A DNA stretch of 64,000 nucleotides from Macrococcus capreoli (GCF_025628935.1 NZ_JAOTIS010000007.1:62001-126000), one strand, 5' to 3'. Counted from the stretch's first letter, positions 18,054 through 27,116 are shown. Notes: a model not told the origin generated them from the letters alone. Made by a program: numbers and translations.

Positions 18054-18569
18054 ATGTCGATAGAGATGAGACGTGCAACAATCAATGATTTGCCGCGTAT
18101 TGTTGAAATTTACAATTCCACAATTGAAAGTAGATTAGTCACTGCAGACACTGAGCCTGTAACCGTAGAAAGTCGGACAGAATGGTTTTTAAATCATTCG
18201 GATAAGCGTCCGATTTTTTTATTTCTCAAAAATAATGCAGTTGCGGGATGGTTGAGCTTTGAGACATTTTACGGACGACCAGCATACGGTAAAACGGTTG
18301 AAATTAGTTTATATTTAGATGAAAGCTTCCGTGGCGTTGGGTTAGGAGACTATGCGGTGACTGAGATGAAGCGTATTGCAAATGAATTAAATATTGAAAC
18401 GCTTCTGGCATTTACTTTTTCACATAATACACGTGCATTGAAATTATTTATGAAACATGGATTTATGACATACGGAGAACTACCTGATGTAGCGATTATG
18501 GATGGAAATTATTATTCCTTAACTATATTAGGATGTAAAATAGGAGGAAGCACAGATGGTGAACATTAG
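18054..18569 (+). CDS. GNAT N-acetyltransferase (phosphinothricin acetyltransferase-like)
   Basis: 171-residue GNAT protein: RRATINDLPRIVEIYNSTIESRLVTADTEPV at the start and the acetyl-CoA loop region EISLYLDESFRGVGLGDYAV, closest in style to the PAT/bar group that acetylates small amines or amino acid analogues. AGGCGGTGA stands 5 nt before the ATG at 18054; upstream GTG and ATG codons overlap that site. A -10-like TATAAT lies near 18018. The stop codon lies inside the start of the next GNAT gene (14 bases of overlap), so the two are coupled. The natural substrate is not known. Confidence 0.85.
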   Translation: MSIEMRRATINDLPRIVEIYNSTIESRLVTADTEPVTVESRTEWFLNHSDKRPIFLFLKNNAVAGWLSFETFYGRPAYGKTVEISLYLDESFRGVGLGDYAVTEMKRIANELNIETLLAFTFSHNTRALKLFMKHGFMTYGELPDVAIMDGNYYSLTILGCKIGGSTDGEH

Positions 18570-19029
18570 AAAAGCAACAAAAGAAGATGTACCTAAAATT
18601 AAAAAAATCGCGTCAATGGCGTGGTATGATACATATGCAAAAATCATGGAGGCAGGTACTATCGCGAAGTTCTTAGAAGCGGCCTATAATGATGAACGTT
18701 TAGAGAGAAGAATTGATGACTCATTATTTTTAGTTGCTGAAAATGACGATGAAGTGATTGGCTTTGCGAACTTTATTAACGGGACAGAATTGTTCTTATC
18801 AGCAATTTATGTGAATCCTGCGTTTCAAAGAAAGCATGTCGGTGCTGATTTGTTAGAAGCGGGACTTGAATACTTTAATGAATACAATGAATTGTTCGTT
18901 GAGGTTGCCAGCAACAATGCACTTGCCCGTGCGTTCTATGACAAGACAGGATTTGAACTTGTACGTGAGTACGAAGAAGAACTGTTTGGAGAGAAAGTAA
19001 CGACAGGGTTGTTGAAGAAAGATATATAA
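18556..19029 (+). CDS. GNAT N-acetyltransferase
   Basis: 157-residue GNAT protein (VNIRKATKEDVPKIKKIASMAW start; LSAIYVNPAFQRKHVGADLLEAGLEYF as motif A acetyl-CoA loop with Q/RxxxxG/A; EVASNNALARAFYDKTGFELV as the C-terminal motif B). Many relatives acetylate polyamines or protein N-termini, but this one cannot be assigned. GGAGG lies before the ATG inside the previous gene. Genes of this type are common and variable in the family. Confidence 0.86.
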   Translation: MVNIRKATKEDVPKIKKIASMAWYDTYAKIMEAGTIAKFLEAAYNDERLERRIDDSLFLVAENDDEVIGFANFINGTELFLSAIYVNPAFQRKHVGADLLEAGLEYFNEYNELFVEVASNNALARAFYDKTGFELVREYEEELFGEKVTTGLLKKDI

Positions 19030-19053
19030 AATAAACAACCTTTGAAATGTGTA

Positions 19054-19082
19054 TTGAGTGTGTATCTAAAATTTGTTATAAT
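19054..19082 (+). promoter_or_regulatory. SigA-type promoter of hicAB
   Basis: -35 TTGAGT (19054-19059), 17-base spacer, -10 TATAAT (19077-19082), 42 bases before hicA. Confidence 0.72.
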
Positions 19083-19124
19083 AACTATATAACTTCATCT
19101 CACTAGTACAGGAGGAAATGGCGA

Positions 19125-19331
19125 ATGCCTAAGACCTATCGCCAAATACGAAAAATACTTCTAAAACATGGATTTATTGAATTATCTCGCCGTGGTAAAG
19201 GTGGTCACGTTATGTTCTATAATCCAACGAATAAAAGGAAAGTAACACTTCCGAGTCATTCTGGTGATATTGGATTGGGATTAGAGAAAGCAATTTGGAA
19301 ACAGGCTGGATTAGAGGGAGAAAATATATAA
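19125..19331 (+). CDS. hicA: HicA toxin (type II toxin-antitoxin mRNA interferase)
   Basis: 68-residue protein with the dsRBD-like HicA fold: MPKTYRQIRKILLKHGFIELSRRGKGGHVMFYNP, in which His28 of GKGGH is the expected catalytic residue (usually GSH), then KVTLPSHSGDIGLGLEKAIWKQAGL. It cleaves mRNA independently of the ribosome when not bound by HicB. Ribosome site AGGAGG. Length is at the low end for the family but the domain is complete. hicB follows after 18 bases. Confidence 0.92.
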   Translation: MPKTYRQIRKILLKHGFIELSRRGKGGHVMFYNPTNKRKVTLPSHSGDIGLGLEKAIWKQAGLEGENI

Positions 19332-19349
19332 ATTAAAGTAGGTGAAGAT

Positions 19350-19745
19350 ATGCACAATTATATGCTTTATACTGCAGATGTTCGAAAAGAAAATAATCGT
19401 TATTGGGCTAATTTTGTAGAAATTCCTGAGGCATTCTCAGAAGCAGAAACAAAAGAAGAATTATATAGTGGATTAGTAGAGGCATTAGATGTTCATATTC
19501 TCTCGTTGATTGATTTAGGGGAAGCGTACCCGGAACCGATAAATGATGCAGCTGCAAAAGTTGAAGGTGATTTTTATATGACTATTCCAATGAGTGTAGA
19601 TAGAATTATTCACAGTAAATCACCTAAATATGATAGAAGAAATGTGACAATTCCTCATTATCTAAATGAACTTGCAAAATCTAGAAATATCGAAGTTTCT
19701 AAAGTTCTTCGAGAAGCTCTGGAAAAAGAACTATTGCATTATTAA
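19350..19745 (+). CDS. hicB: HicB antitoxin
   Basis: 131-residue HicB. The N-terminal partial RNase H-like domain (YMLYTADVRKENNRYWANFVEIPEAFSEAETKEEL) binds and blocks HicA; the C-terminal part (RNVTIPHYLNELAKSRNIEVSKVLREALEKEL) is a ribbon-helix-helix-like DNA-binding segment used for autoregulation of the hicAB promoter. The ribosome site is AGGTGA. A strong terminator follows, so the pair is self-contained between the GNAT genes and the methionine salvage operon. Confidence 0.92.
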   Translation: MHNYMLYTADVRKENNRYWANFVEIPEAFSEAETKEELYSGLVEALDVHILSLIDLGEAYPEPINDAAAKVEGDFYMTIPMSVDRIIHSKSPKYDRRNVTIPHYLNELAKSRNIEVSKVLREALEKELLHY

Positions 19746-19756
19746 TATAAGAATGA

Positions 19757-19790
19757 AACAGGTCTGGTAATTTTTTCTACCAGACCTGTT
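19757..19790. terminator. Bidirectional rho-independent terminator
   Basis: 13-bp perfect stem AACAGGTCTGGTA / TACCAGACCTGTT between convergent hicB and mtnD. Confidence 0.92.
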
Positions 19791-19802
19791 TTAATCTTTT
19801 AT

Positions 19803-20321
19803 TTACTTCTCGTACACAGGTACCCATCCTGCTTCATCCACAAAGATGCGTACGGCTACAACTTTACGATTATCTGATAGTGTGAAGTAATGTCGAACAT
19901 TTGGTGGTACGGAGATTAAATCTCCTGGATCTAAATGTACTTCAAAGAACTTCTCATCTTTACCTTGAATGACAAATACACCATTACCACTCACAATAAA
20001 GCGTACTTCATCATCTGTATGGTGGTGTTCGCGCTGGAAGTTCGTAAGTAATTCATCTAAGTTTGGTGTCGTATCTGATAAGCTAATCACATCACTTGCT
20101 TTATACCCACGACGCGCACTAATCGCATCGATTTCCTCTTTAAATGTGCTTAAGATTTCACTTTTATCTTCATCTGTTAAACTGTAGTTCTCTTTTAAGT
20201 TGTCTGGCAATTTTGTCGTATCCCACTGTTCATAGATGACTTCATTACTTTCTAAAAATGCGTGAATTTCCTCTTGATTATCTAAACGTTTACCTGTTTC
20301 CTGAAAAATTAAATATGCCAT
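19803..20321 (-). CDS. mtnD: Acireductone dioxygenase
   Basis: 172-residue cupin enzyme of methionine salvage. With Fe2+ it turns acireductone into 2-oxo-4-methylthiobutyrate and formate; with Ni2+ it gives an off-pathway product. The metal site is visible as REHHHTDDEVRFIVSGNGVFVI (His, His, Glu) and the last His in PPNVRHYFTLSD. It is the last gene of the operon, 14 bases after mtnB. The aminotransferase that would finish the pathway (mtnE) is not in the operon. Confidence 0.95.
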   Translation of the reverse strand: MAYLIFQETGKRLDNQEEIHAFLESNEVIYEQWDTTKLPDNLKENYSLTDEDKSEILSTFKEEIDAISARRGYKASDVISLSDTTPNLDELLTNFQREHHHTDDEVRFIVSGNGVFVIQGKDEKFFEVHLDPGDLISVPPNVRHYFTLSDNRKVVAVRIFVDEAGWVPVYEK

Positions 20322-20335
20322 AATTATCTCTCCTC

Positions 20336-20941
20336 TTAGTTATTAATATATTGTCTTGCTGCTGCAAGTTGCAGATGATACTGAAATAAAAATTCTGCTG
20401 CTTCAAATAATTTATAGGCTTCTAATGTTGTCTTGCCCCAAGCATTAATACCATGGTTGCGAATCAGTACAACACCACTATCTTGTATGACGTGTTCGCC
20501 GAAAAGCTCTGCAAGGATGGTTACGTCAGCGGGGTTCTCGATAATGGGTATGCGCAGTACATCAGTTTCCTGCCATAATCCAAACGCTTTAATCAATTCC
20601 TGATTTCGAAATTCAACATAACCTTGATCACCATACAGTTCCGAAATTACATTATTCGCAACTGTATGGATATGAATTGATGCATTGGCATTACTTCGTT
20701 TAAAGATTTCTAAATGAAGTACCGTTTCAAGTGAAGGGACTAAATCGGTGTCAATCGGCTTTCCATCCATATCGACTTTCACAAAGCTTGTGTCTGTCGT
20801 TTCATATTTATCAACACCACTCGTCGTAACATACAAACTATGCGCATCAATTCGAACGCCTAAATTACCACTTGTGCCAGGGAAATGATTGTTTCTGGCA
20901 AGTCTTTCTTTAATGTGTGTAATGTCTAGTAATGCACTCAT
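20336..20941 (-). CDS. mtnB: Methylthioribulose-1-phosphate dehydratase
   Basis: 201-residue class II aldolase-fold enzyme that dehydrates methylthioribulose-1-P to 2,3-diketo-5-methylthiopentyl-1-P. Marks are FPGTSGNLGVRID at the N-terminus, the zinc pair in ASIHIHTVANN, and the third ligand in VLIRNHGINAWGKTTLEAYKLFEAAEFL. Size and context separate it from ribulose-phosphate epimerase relatives. The start overlaps the mtnX stop (ATGA). Confidence 0.94.
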   Translation of the reverse strand: MSALLDITHIKERLARNNHFPGTSGNLGVRIDAHSLYVTTSGVDKYETTDTSFVKVDMDGKPIDTDLVPSLETVLHLEIFKRSNANASIHIHTVANNVISELYGDQGYVEFRNQELIKAFGLWQETDVLRIPIIENPADVTILAELFGEHVIQDSGVVLIRNHGINAWGKTTLEAYKLFEAAEFLFQYHLQLAAARQYINN

Positions 20942-21579
20942 GAAATCACCTCGCTTAACTTAATATCATCAAATGTTTCAAAGTGATGATGGTCGATGCC
21001 TTTTTCACGTGCGAATTGAGTGAGCTTGGACGTTGTAAAAGCAACATCAGCGATTTCTAATAACTTCAAATCAGTAACACTATCACCGATTGCAATCACA
21101 CGCTCTTCTTTAACCAGTTGTCTCACAATCGATGGTTTACATGTGCCACATTGACCCGTACATTGTGCATCGCATGGATGTGTCCATATGACTTCCATTG
21201 TACGACCGGAAAAATCCACCTCGTTCGCAAACGCTTGAGTAATCCCGTTAAACTGCTTTAAGATTGGATCGATAAAGAAGTGCATACCACCACTAATAAT
21301 ATAGAAAGGGATTTTTAATACACGCGCATCATCTAGTAACTTTTGAAAGCCAGGTCTTAATTTGACTTCCTCTAATGCAAACTGAATGACTTCATCTTTC
21401 TTATCGCATGGCAGTAAACGAAAGAGTTCAGTGACGCCATGTTGAATTGAAATCTCCTGATTCAGGATTTGTTTGACGATAGGTGTGCCATTATCTGGCG
21501 CAAAGCGCTTTATAATCGCTACAATCGTATCGGTTGCAGTAACCGTTCCATCAAAATCACATGCTATGATGTACCCCAT
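20938..21579 (-). CDS. mtnX: 2-hydroxy-3-keto-5-methylthiopentenyl-1-phosphate phosphatase
   Basis: 213-residue HAD-superfamily phosphatase. The nucleophile motif is ACDFDGTVTATDT; motif II is IPFYIISGGMHFFI; motif III/IV are CGTCKPSIVR and VIAIGDSVTDLKLLEIAD. It removes phosphate from the MtnW product to give acireductone. The start overlaps the end of mtnW by 16 bases, as is common for mtnW-mtnX pairs. The internal Cys-rich stretch (CDAQCTGQCGTCKPS) is a known feature of MtnX. Confidence 0.94.
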   Translation of the reverse strand: MGYIIACDFDGTVTATDTIVAIIKRFAPDNGTPIVKQILNQEISIQHGVTELFRLLPCDKKDEVIQFALEEVKLRPGFQKLLDDARVLKIPFYIISGGMHFFIDPILKQFNGITQAFANEVDFSGRTMEVIWTHPCDAQCTGQCGTCKPSIVRQLVKEERVIAIGDSVTDLKLLEIADVAFTTSKLTQFAREKGIDHHHFETFDDIKLSEVIS

Positions 21580-22733
21580 AATGCCACCGCCTTATCGTAA
21601 GCTTCACCGCGAGCGCCAGTCTTATAATGGCTGATTGCTTGTAAGAACGCTTCTCCACCAGCAGTTGCACCGTCTGGATGACCATGTACACCACCGCCTG
21701 CATTAATTACGATATCTTCTCCAAAATCATCGATGATGCGTTTAACGAGACCTGGATGTACACCAGCAGATGGAACAGGGAAGGCACGTTTTATCGTACT
21801 TTCTGCTATTGCATCAGACACGATTTCTTTAGCGTCTCTCTCAGTTAATTCAATCGAGCCATACGGAACAGGGAAGAGAATTAAATCTGCACCAGCAATA
21901 CGGGTAAGTTTTGCTAACAATAGATGATAACTTATACCGTAGTCAGGACTACCGCATAAGGCACCACTTAATGCAGGGTGTGCAAGAATGGGTAATCCTA
22001 AATCCAAATCACGGATACCTTTCAAAGCATCAAGACCGTATGTGTGTACATTGAATAATAACGCATTGGCACCTAAACTCTTCGCTCTATGCGCTTTTTG
22101 CGGTAGTTCAAAGACCGGACCAGATAAGTTCACTGCATATAGTACGCGACGGCCAGTTGTTTCATATATGTCGTCGAGTACACGTTTACCAATTTGAATA
22201 CGTTCTTCAAACGGAAGTTCTGGCACGTCATACAAGATTTCATCATCTTTAATGATATCGACACTAAGCGCTTGTGCGCGTAGTTGGGTCTTAAAGAACT
22301 GTGCATCACGCCCGATGATGCCTTTAAAGATACTCATAACAAGTGGGCGATCATGGACGTTCAGTAACGCTCTTACACCTTCAATTCCAAGGGCTGGACC
22401 TTTAAAGTGTTTAATATAATCACCAAAATCAATATCTAGCAATTTTATTTTGCCATCGAGCGATAACTTACCGAACACAGTTGTCAGTATTGAAGAAAAA
22501 TCAGGCGTAATATTATGCTCTGGGTAGGCGATTGAAATATTGTGAATACCTTTATCTTCATCAATAATTTCCTTGGAAATAACCTCACCTTTATATTTCT
22601 CTAAGTGCGCCTGATCTTCTTCAGTTAAATCAGTCCAGCTACCAACCGTTAATCCAATTGCTAACTTTTCTGCAATCGCATCAATATTAGATGGATTGTT
22701 GTGCAGCTGGTACTTCGCTATGATATGTGCCAC
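21564..22733 (-). CDS. mtnW: 2,3-diketo-5-methylthiopentyl-1-phosphate enolase (RuBisCO-like)
   Basis: 389-residue RuBisCO-like protein that enolises diketo-methylthiopentyl-1-P. The metal-binding segment is SVDIIKDDEIL, in which the Lys is normally carbamylated and Asp/Glu hold Mg2+, as in RuBisCO; other RuBisCO residues needed for carboxylation are not expected in this clade. GGGVHGHPDGATAGGEA near the C-terminus is the phosphate-binding loop. The GTG at 22733 is the start because AAAGGAGG is 7 nt upstream, although it overlaps the end of the permease gene by 47 bases. Confidence 0.95.
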   Translation of the reverse strand: MAHIIAKYQLHNNPSNIDAIAEKLAIGLTVGSWTDLTEEDQAHLEKYKGEVISKEIIDEDKGIHNISIAYPEHNITPDFSSILTTVFGKLSLDGKIKLLDIDFGDYIKHFKGPALGIEGVRALLNVHDRPLVMSIFKGIIGRDAQFFKTQLRAQALSVDIIKDDEILYDVPELPFEERIQIGKRVLDDIYETTGRRVLYAVNLSGPVFELPQKAHRAKSLGANALLFNVHTYGLDALKGIRDLDLGLPILAHPALSGALCGSPDYGISYHLLLAKLTRIAGADLILFPVPYGSIELTERDAKEIVSDAIAESTIKRAFPVPSAGVHPGLVKRIIDDFGEDIVINAGGGVHGHPDGATAGGEAFLQAISHYKTGARGEAYDKAVALWGTS

Positions 22734-23688
22734 GCTTTAGCCTCCTTTGTTTAAATTGTGCATAGTTGATAATCAGTGCGCCAGCTAATACTAAACCTTT
22801 AATAATATTCAAACCGTAATAAGGTACTGATAGCATGACGAGTCCATTTTCAAGAATTGCAATCAGTAATGCCCCTAGAAATGTCCCCATAATGTTAGGT
22901 TTACCTGATTTCGAAACAGTTGCACCGATAAATGCTGCGGCAACAGCAGTCATTAAATAGCCTGCACCTGAATTCACTTGAGCAGATGAAACTTGGCTTG
23001 CAAGTAAAATTCCGCCAAGACAAGCAAAAAATGCAGAAGCTAAATAGCTAATGATGATATACTTCGTTGTATTGATTCCACCAAATTGTACAGCTTGCTT
23101 GTTATCACCAATCATATACATGATTCGCCCTGGGTTTGTTCTATGTAGTAGGATGTATGTGATAAAGACAACAGTGAGCATTGCGATAATTAGAGGAACG
23201 GGTTCAGATAGAGCTTTAAAAGCATCAGGAATTTTACCTGTTGTAGCAACTCCATTTTGTCTTGTCATACCTTGACTGATTGATCCACCCTCTGAATATG
23301 TTAATGCGACACCTTCTACAATAAACATCGTTGCAAGTGTAGCGTATAAATCAGGTACTTTAAATTTAATAATGAGTACAATGTTAATAAATGCTACAAG
23401 TAGTGAAACTGCTAATGCTATAGCGATAGATAAACCGATATTCATTCCGTGCCACACAAATAGTGAAATAATAACAGCGTTACTTAATGTGACAGTTGAA
23501 CCGACTGACAAATCAAAGCCGTCAACACTTAAACTAAACGTAATCCCGATAGCGACTATCGTTACAATTGCCATTCCACTAACAACTGAAAGTAAATTGT
23601 CGGTAGTTAAAAAATTGGGAGCCGTCACGCTAAATAGTATGACAAGCAATGTAATCACGGAAATCAAACCGTATTGTTTAAACTGCAT
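22687..23688 (-). CDS. RbsC-like ABC permease in the methionine salvage operon
   Basis: 333-residue permease of the ribose/autoinducer-2 branch (BPD_transp_2). ISFSLSVDGFDLSVGSTVTLSN-type text (GITFSLSVDGFDLSVGS) is the classic RbsC signature, as is GRIMYMIGDNKQAVQFGGINT and the AAAFIGATVSKSGKPNIMGTFLGALLIAIL end. It would form a homodimer with the neighbouring double ATPase. Its start lies inside the ATPase gene end (11-base overlap) and its end lies in mtnW, so it is locked into the operon. Substrate inferred from context: methylthioribose or a related thio-sugar. Confidence 0.88.
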   Translation of the reverse strand: MQFKQYGLISVITLLVILFSVTAPNFLTTDNLLSVVSGMAIVTIVAIGITFSLSVDGFDLSVGSTVTLSNAVIISLFVWHGMNIGLSIAIALAVSLLVAFINIVLIIKFKVPDLYATLATMFIVEGVALTYSEGGSISQGMTRQNGVATTGKIPDAFKALSEPVPLIIAMLTVVFITYILLHRTNPGRIMYMIGDNKQAVQFGGINTTKYIIISYLASAFFACLGGILLASQVSSAQVNSGAGYLMTAVAAAFIGATVSKSGKPNIMGTFLGALLIAILENGLVMLSVPYYGLNIIKGLVLAGALIINYAQFKQRRLKRGTYHSEVPAAQQSI

Positions 23689-25072
23689 GTTGAATTCCTC
23701 CGGTAGTTTTGTGTAATAAATCAGACTCAGACGTATTTATTGTTAATTGCTCATCAACGATGTGGCCTTTATATAATGTATATATGCGATCAGTAACATG
23801 CATTAATTCATTGAAATCACTGGAAGCATAAATAATAGTTTTTCCGTCAGCAGCCAATTGATTGATTATTTTAAATAAATCCTGTTTAGCACCCACATCG
23901 ATACCAACAGTAGGTTCGTCCAGAATAAAAATATTAGACTGCTGATAAAGGCCACGTAATAAAACTACCTTTTGTTGATTGCCCCCGGACAATGATTGAA
24001 CAGGCTGATTTAACGATTTGTATTTTAGGCCAATATTATTTGCTAGAGGTAACGTCAAACTTTCTTCATTTTTATTATGAGTAAAGAAATGATTACTCTT
24101 AAAACAAATATTATTCTGGATGCTATGAGGCATGACCAGACCATGTTTTTGGCGTTCTTCAGTACAATATGATATTTTTTCGTGAGATAAATTGTGGTAT
24201 AGCCATTCGCATAATTCTGTTTTTCCTGCACCGACAAGTCCTGCAATACCAATGACTTCACCTTTAAAGCCATGAATATCAATGTTGTGTAATCGATCTG
24301 TCTTAATGTTCTGGAAAGAAAATACTTTATTAGCGCTTGAATGATTTTTCTTTGTATGTACGATACTTGTACCAGCGATTGATTGGTATAGTGTTTCAGC
24401 ATCATATAAATTTGCTGGTGACGAATGAGAAATCGCACCATCTTTTAATACAGAAATGTCATCAGCTATTTGCAACAACTCTGGAATACGATGAGAAATA
24501 AAGATGATTGCCATATTCTCTTTTAACAACGCTAATTCCTTAAATAATATATCTACTTCACGTTGACTAAGAGATGCTGTTGGTTCGTCTAAAATCAGCA
24601 AACGCTTATTTTCTAAAATAGCTCGAACAATTACAAGAAGTTGTTTTTCAGAAACACTTAAGTCTCGGACGAAAGTATCTAGAGAAAATGATAGACCAAA
24701 TTTATTGATATAGTCTTTTAATACTTGCTTACGCTGTTGTTTATACAAGAATCCTTTTGTTCGATCTTTATAGGTTAAATTGTCATAAACAGTTAAGGAT
24801 TGAAATAATACTTCATCAACTTCTTGGGCGACATAAGCAATTTCATCAGAAAAGTTTGCAACTGATTTATTGTTAATCGAAAGCGTACCTTTTTGATATG
24901 CATATGAACCATTTAACACTTTCATCAACGATGACTTACCCGCTCCATTTCCACCGATAAGAGCATGAATTTTACCTTGATCAAAATGAATAGAAACATT
25001 TTTAAGAATATGGTGTGTGTTAATCGTCAAATCTAAATTAGAAACTTCGAAATGCATAGCGTTCAGTCCCAT
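23678..25072 (-). CDS. RbsA-like double-domain sugar ABC ATPase
   Basis: 464-residue ATPase with two nucleotide-binding domains. Domain 1 has Walker A GGNGAGKSS, a signature-like DLSVSEKQLL, and Walker B LLILDEPTAS. Domain 2 has Walker A-like GLVGAGKTE, signature LSGGNQQKVVLLRGL and Walker B IFILDEPTVGID. That organisation is typical of RbsA/MglA/LsrA importers, though it is shorter than the usual ~500 residues. The ribosome site at the first ATG is weak; an ATG at 25057 is an alternative start. It lies between the binding lipoprotein and the permease. Confidence 0.88.
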   Translation of the reverse strand: MGLNAMHFEVSNLDLTINTHHILKNVSIHFDQGKIHALIGGNGAGKSSLMKVLNGSYAYQKGTLSINNKSVANFSDEIAYVAQEVDEVLFQSLTVYDNLTYKDRTKGFLYKQQRKQVLKDYINKFGLSFSLDTFVRDLSVSEKQLLVIVRAILENKRLLILDEPTASLSQREVDILFKELALLKENMAIIFISHRIPELLQIADDISVLKDGAISHSSPANLYDAETLYQSIAGTSIVHTKKNHSSANKVFSFQNIKTDRLHNIDIHGFKGEVIGIAGLVGAGKTELCEWLYHNLSHEKISYCTEERQKHGLVMPHSIQNNICFKSNHFFTHNKNEESLTLPLANNIGLKYKSLNQPVQSLSGGNQQKVVLLRGLYQQSNIFILDEPTVGIDVGAKQDLFKIINQLAADGKTIIYASSDFNELMHVTDRIYTLYKGHIVDEQLTINTSESDLLHKTTGGIQHAV

Positions 25073-25074
25073 CG

Positions 25075-26097
25075 TTATTTAATTTTAAAGGCGTCTTCCT
25101 GGCTAAAAGCAGGTACTGATTTTGATAGATTTTCCATATTCGTGTCTTGTTTTAAGTCTTTTTGTGTTATTTGTACAGGTTTAAATGCGTAAGTAGATGG
25201 TACTTTTTCTTCTTTTATTAACTTAGCTAGAATTCGTACGTCCGTTTCGCCGATTACTTTTGGATTAACACTTGCTGAAGTCTTCCAGTTACTATTTTTG
25301 GATTTCATAAAGTTGATATCTTGATTTGAAATATCAATTGAATAAATAGGAAGATTGATTTTCTTCTCATTTAATGCAAGATATGCTCCTTTAGTCATTT
25401 CATCCCAAGACCCCCATACAGCATCGAAATCTTTAGGATTATGTTTCGAAAGTATTGCTTGAGTCTTCTTCTTTACATCTCCTTGAACATCTTCAAAGTT
25501 AGTAGGCCCAATACTTTCAACAACTTTTATCTTTCCATCTTGCTCATATTTCTTAAAAATTTCCTGGCGTTTATCAAGAGGAAGGAACCCTGGTCCAACC
25601 CAAAGCTTAAGCACCTTGACAGGTTGTTTTTTGTCTTCGATTAAGGCATCGAGAGATAACTTAGCAAGTGCATGATCATCTTGACTTGTTGCTACTACGT
25701 TATCAATTACTTTGCCGTCTTTATCTGATTTTGTATCGAATGTGACAACTTTAATCTTAGCGTCAGAAATCTTTTTTACTAAGTCGTAGCTATAATCTTC
25801 TTTGCCGTGAGAAAGTACGATACCATCGTATTTTTTTAGGATTGCCTGGTCAACGAGCTGTTGGAACTTTGCATCATTTCCATTGGATAGGAAAGTATCT
25901 ACTTTTAAACCGAGTTTTTCGCCTTGAGCTTTAGCACCATCAACGAACTGTTTCGTATGATCGTCACTGCCTAAATTACGAATTACGGCAATTTTCTTGC
26001 CTTTAAGAGCTCCTGTATCTTTAGTTTGTGATGTTGCCTGATTGCATCCTGTCAGTAAGATGCTTGTTGCAAGTAATAATTGTAATGGTTTCTTCAT
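25075..26097 (-). CDS. RbsB-like sugar-binding lipoprotein in the methionine salvage operon
   Basis: 340-residue class I periplasmic-binding protein. Signal peptide and lipobox: KKPLQLLLATSILLTGCNQ. The fold signatures are GKKIAVIRNLGSDDHTKQFVDGAKAQGEKLG, DGIVLSHGKEDY, KVVTFDTKSD and FDAVWGSWDEMTKGAYLAL. It resembles ribose- and autoinducer-2-binding proteins. Its start codon overlaps the mtnA stop (ATGA), so it is translationally coupled to a methylthioribose-phosphate enzyme, which argues for methylthioribose as ligand. This is inference; ribose is the main alternative. Confidence 0.87.
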   Translation of the reverse strand: MKKPLQLLLATSILLTGCNQATSQTKDTGALKGKKIAVIRNLGSDDHTKQFVDGAKAQGEKLGLKVDTFLSNGNDAKFQQLVDQAILKKYDGIVLSHGKEDYSYDLVKKISDAKIKVVTFDTKSDKDGKVIDNVVATSQDDHALAKLSLDALIEDKKQPVKVLKLWVGPGFLPLDKRQEIFKKYEQDGKIKVVESIGPTNFEDVQGDVKKKTQAILSKHNPKDFDAVWGSWDEMTKGAYLALNEKKINLPIYSIDISNQDINFMKSKNSNWKTSASVNPKVIGETDVRILAKLIKEEKVPSTYAFKPVQITQKDLKQDTNMENLSKSVPAFSQEDAFKIK

Positions 26098-27116
26098 CAG
26101 TCTATCTCCTCAAATAATTTAGTAATATCGTGTTCGTTTGCTTCGATAATGCCGTGTTCCGTGATTAATCCTGTAATCAAATGATTTGGTGTTATATCAA
26201 ACGCTGGGTTATACACAGGAACATCTGCAGCGATTTGAATCTCTTGAATATGTGTAACTTCACGTGTATTGCGTTCTTCAATCGGTATGTCATTGCCACT
26301 TCTCACCGTCAAATCAAATGTTGGTGTAGGGGCAGCAACGTAAAATGGCACGTTATAGAAATTCGCTGCAATCGCGAGTGGGAGTGTGCCGATTTTATTC
26401 ACAACATCTCCATTGAGTGCTACTCTGTCACACCCGACAATAACGGCGGTCACTTCTTGCTGTTGTAAGACGCTTGCCGCTGTGCTATCTGTAATCGTCG
26501 TTACATCAATGCCTGCTTGAGATAATTCAAAAGCAGTAAGTGCACCTTGAAACCGTGGTCGCGTTTCGTCGCTAAAGACTTTAAAAGGAATCCCTTGTTC
26601 ATGTGCTAAGTAAAATCCTGCTGTTGCAGTTCCTAACATACTCGTTGCAAGGCTACCTGGATTACAATGCGTAATAAATGTTGTGTTCGGTTGAATGAGT
26701 GATAATGTATGATGTCCGATTTGCTCATTGATTTTTTTATCTTCTTCAAAAATGGTTTCAGCTAAAGCTTCAAGAGCTTTAATCGTTGGGTTAACATCTT
26801 CAGTTACTTCCTTTTCCATTCGATTTAAAGCCCATAAAAGATTTATTGCTGTTGGACGAGTGTTAGCAAGTCGCTTTATTACAGACTCCATATAGTGCGA
26901 AAAGCTTGTTTCGCCATTATACTGCAAGGCACCAAGTACAACACCGTAAGCTGCAGTGATACCGATTGCCGGTGCACCACGCACAACCATATCTTCTATC
27001 GCGATAGCTACTGCCTCATAATCTGTATAGTCGATGTACGTAATATCATGTGGTAACTTTGTTTGGTCAAGCAGTGTTAATACACCGTCGTTATATTGAA
27101 TCGCTTTTAATGTCAT
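26097..27116 (-). CDS. mtnA: S-methyl-5-thioribose-1-phosphate isomerase
   Basis: 339-residue isomerase of the eIF2B-related family, turning methylthioribose-1-P into methylthioribulose-1-P. Motifs: IEDMVVRGAPAIGITAAYGVVLGA at the N-terminus, ITHCNPGSLATSMLGTATAGF with the catalytic Cys, and VIVGCDRVALNGDVVNKIGT with the catalytic Asp. Both ends overlap neighbours by 4 bases or less (mtnK upstream, binding lipoprotein downstream). Confidence 0.96.
   Translation of the reverse strand: MTLKAIQYNDGVLTLLDQTKLPHDITYIDYTDYEAVAIAIEDMVVRGAPAIGITAAYGVVLGALQYNGETSFSHYMESVIKRLANTRPTAINLLWALNRMEKEVTEDVNPTIKALEALAETIFEEDKKINEQIGHHTLSLIQPNTTFITHCNPGSLATSMLGTATAGFYLAHEQGIPFKVFSDETRPRFQGALTAFELSQAGIDVTTITDSTAASVLQQQEVTAVIVGCDRVALNGDVVNKIGTLPLAIAANFYNVPFYVAAPTPTFDLTVRSGNDIPIEERNTREVTHIQEIQIAADVPVYNPAFDITPNHLITGLITEHGIIEANEHDITKLFEEID

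Noticed and set aside
19125..19745. Signs that hicAB is on a mobile element
   Set aside because: No direct repeats, integrase or transposase flank it, and base composition is like its neighbours.
21564..22733. RuBisCO (carbon fixation)
   Set aside because: The gene is RuBisCO-like but sits inside the methionine salvage operon beside mtnX and mtnB, so it is the enolase MtnW.
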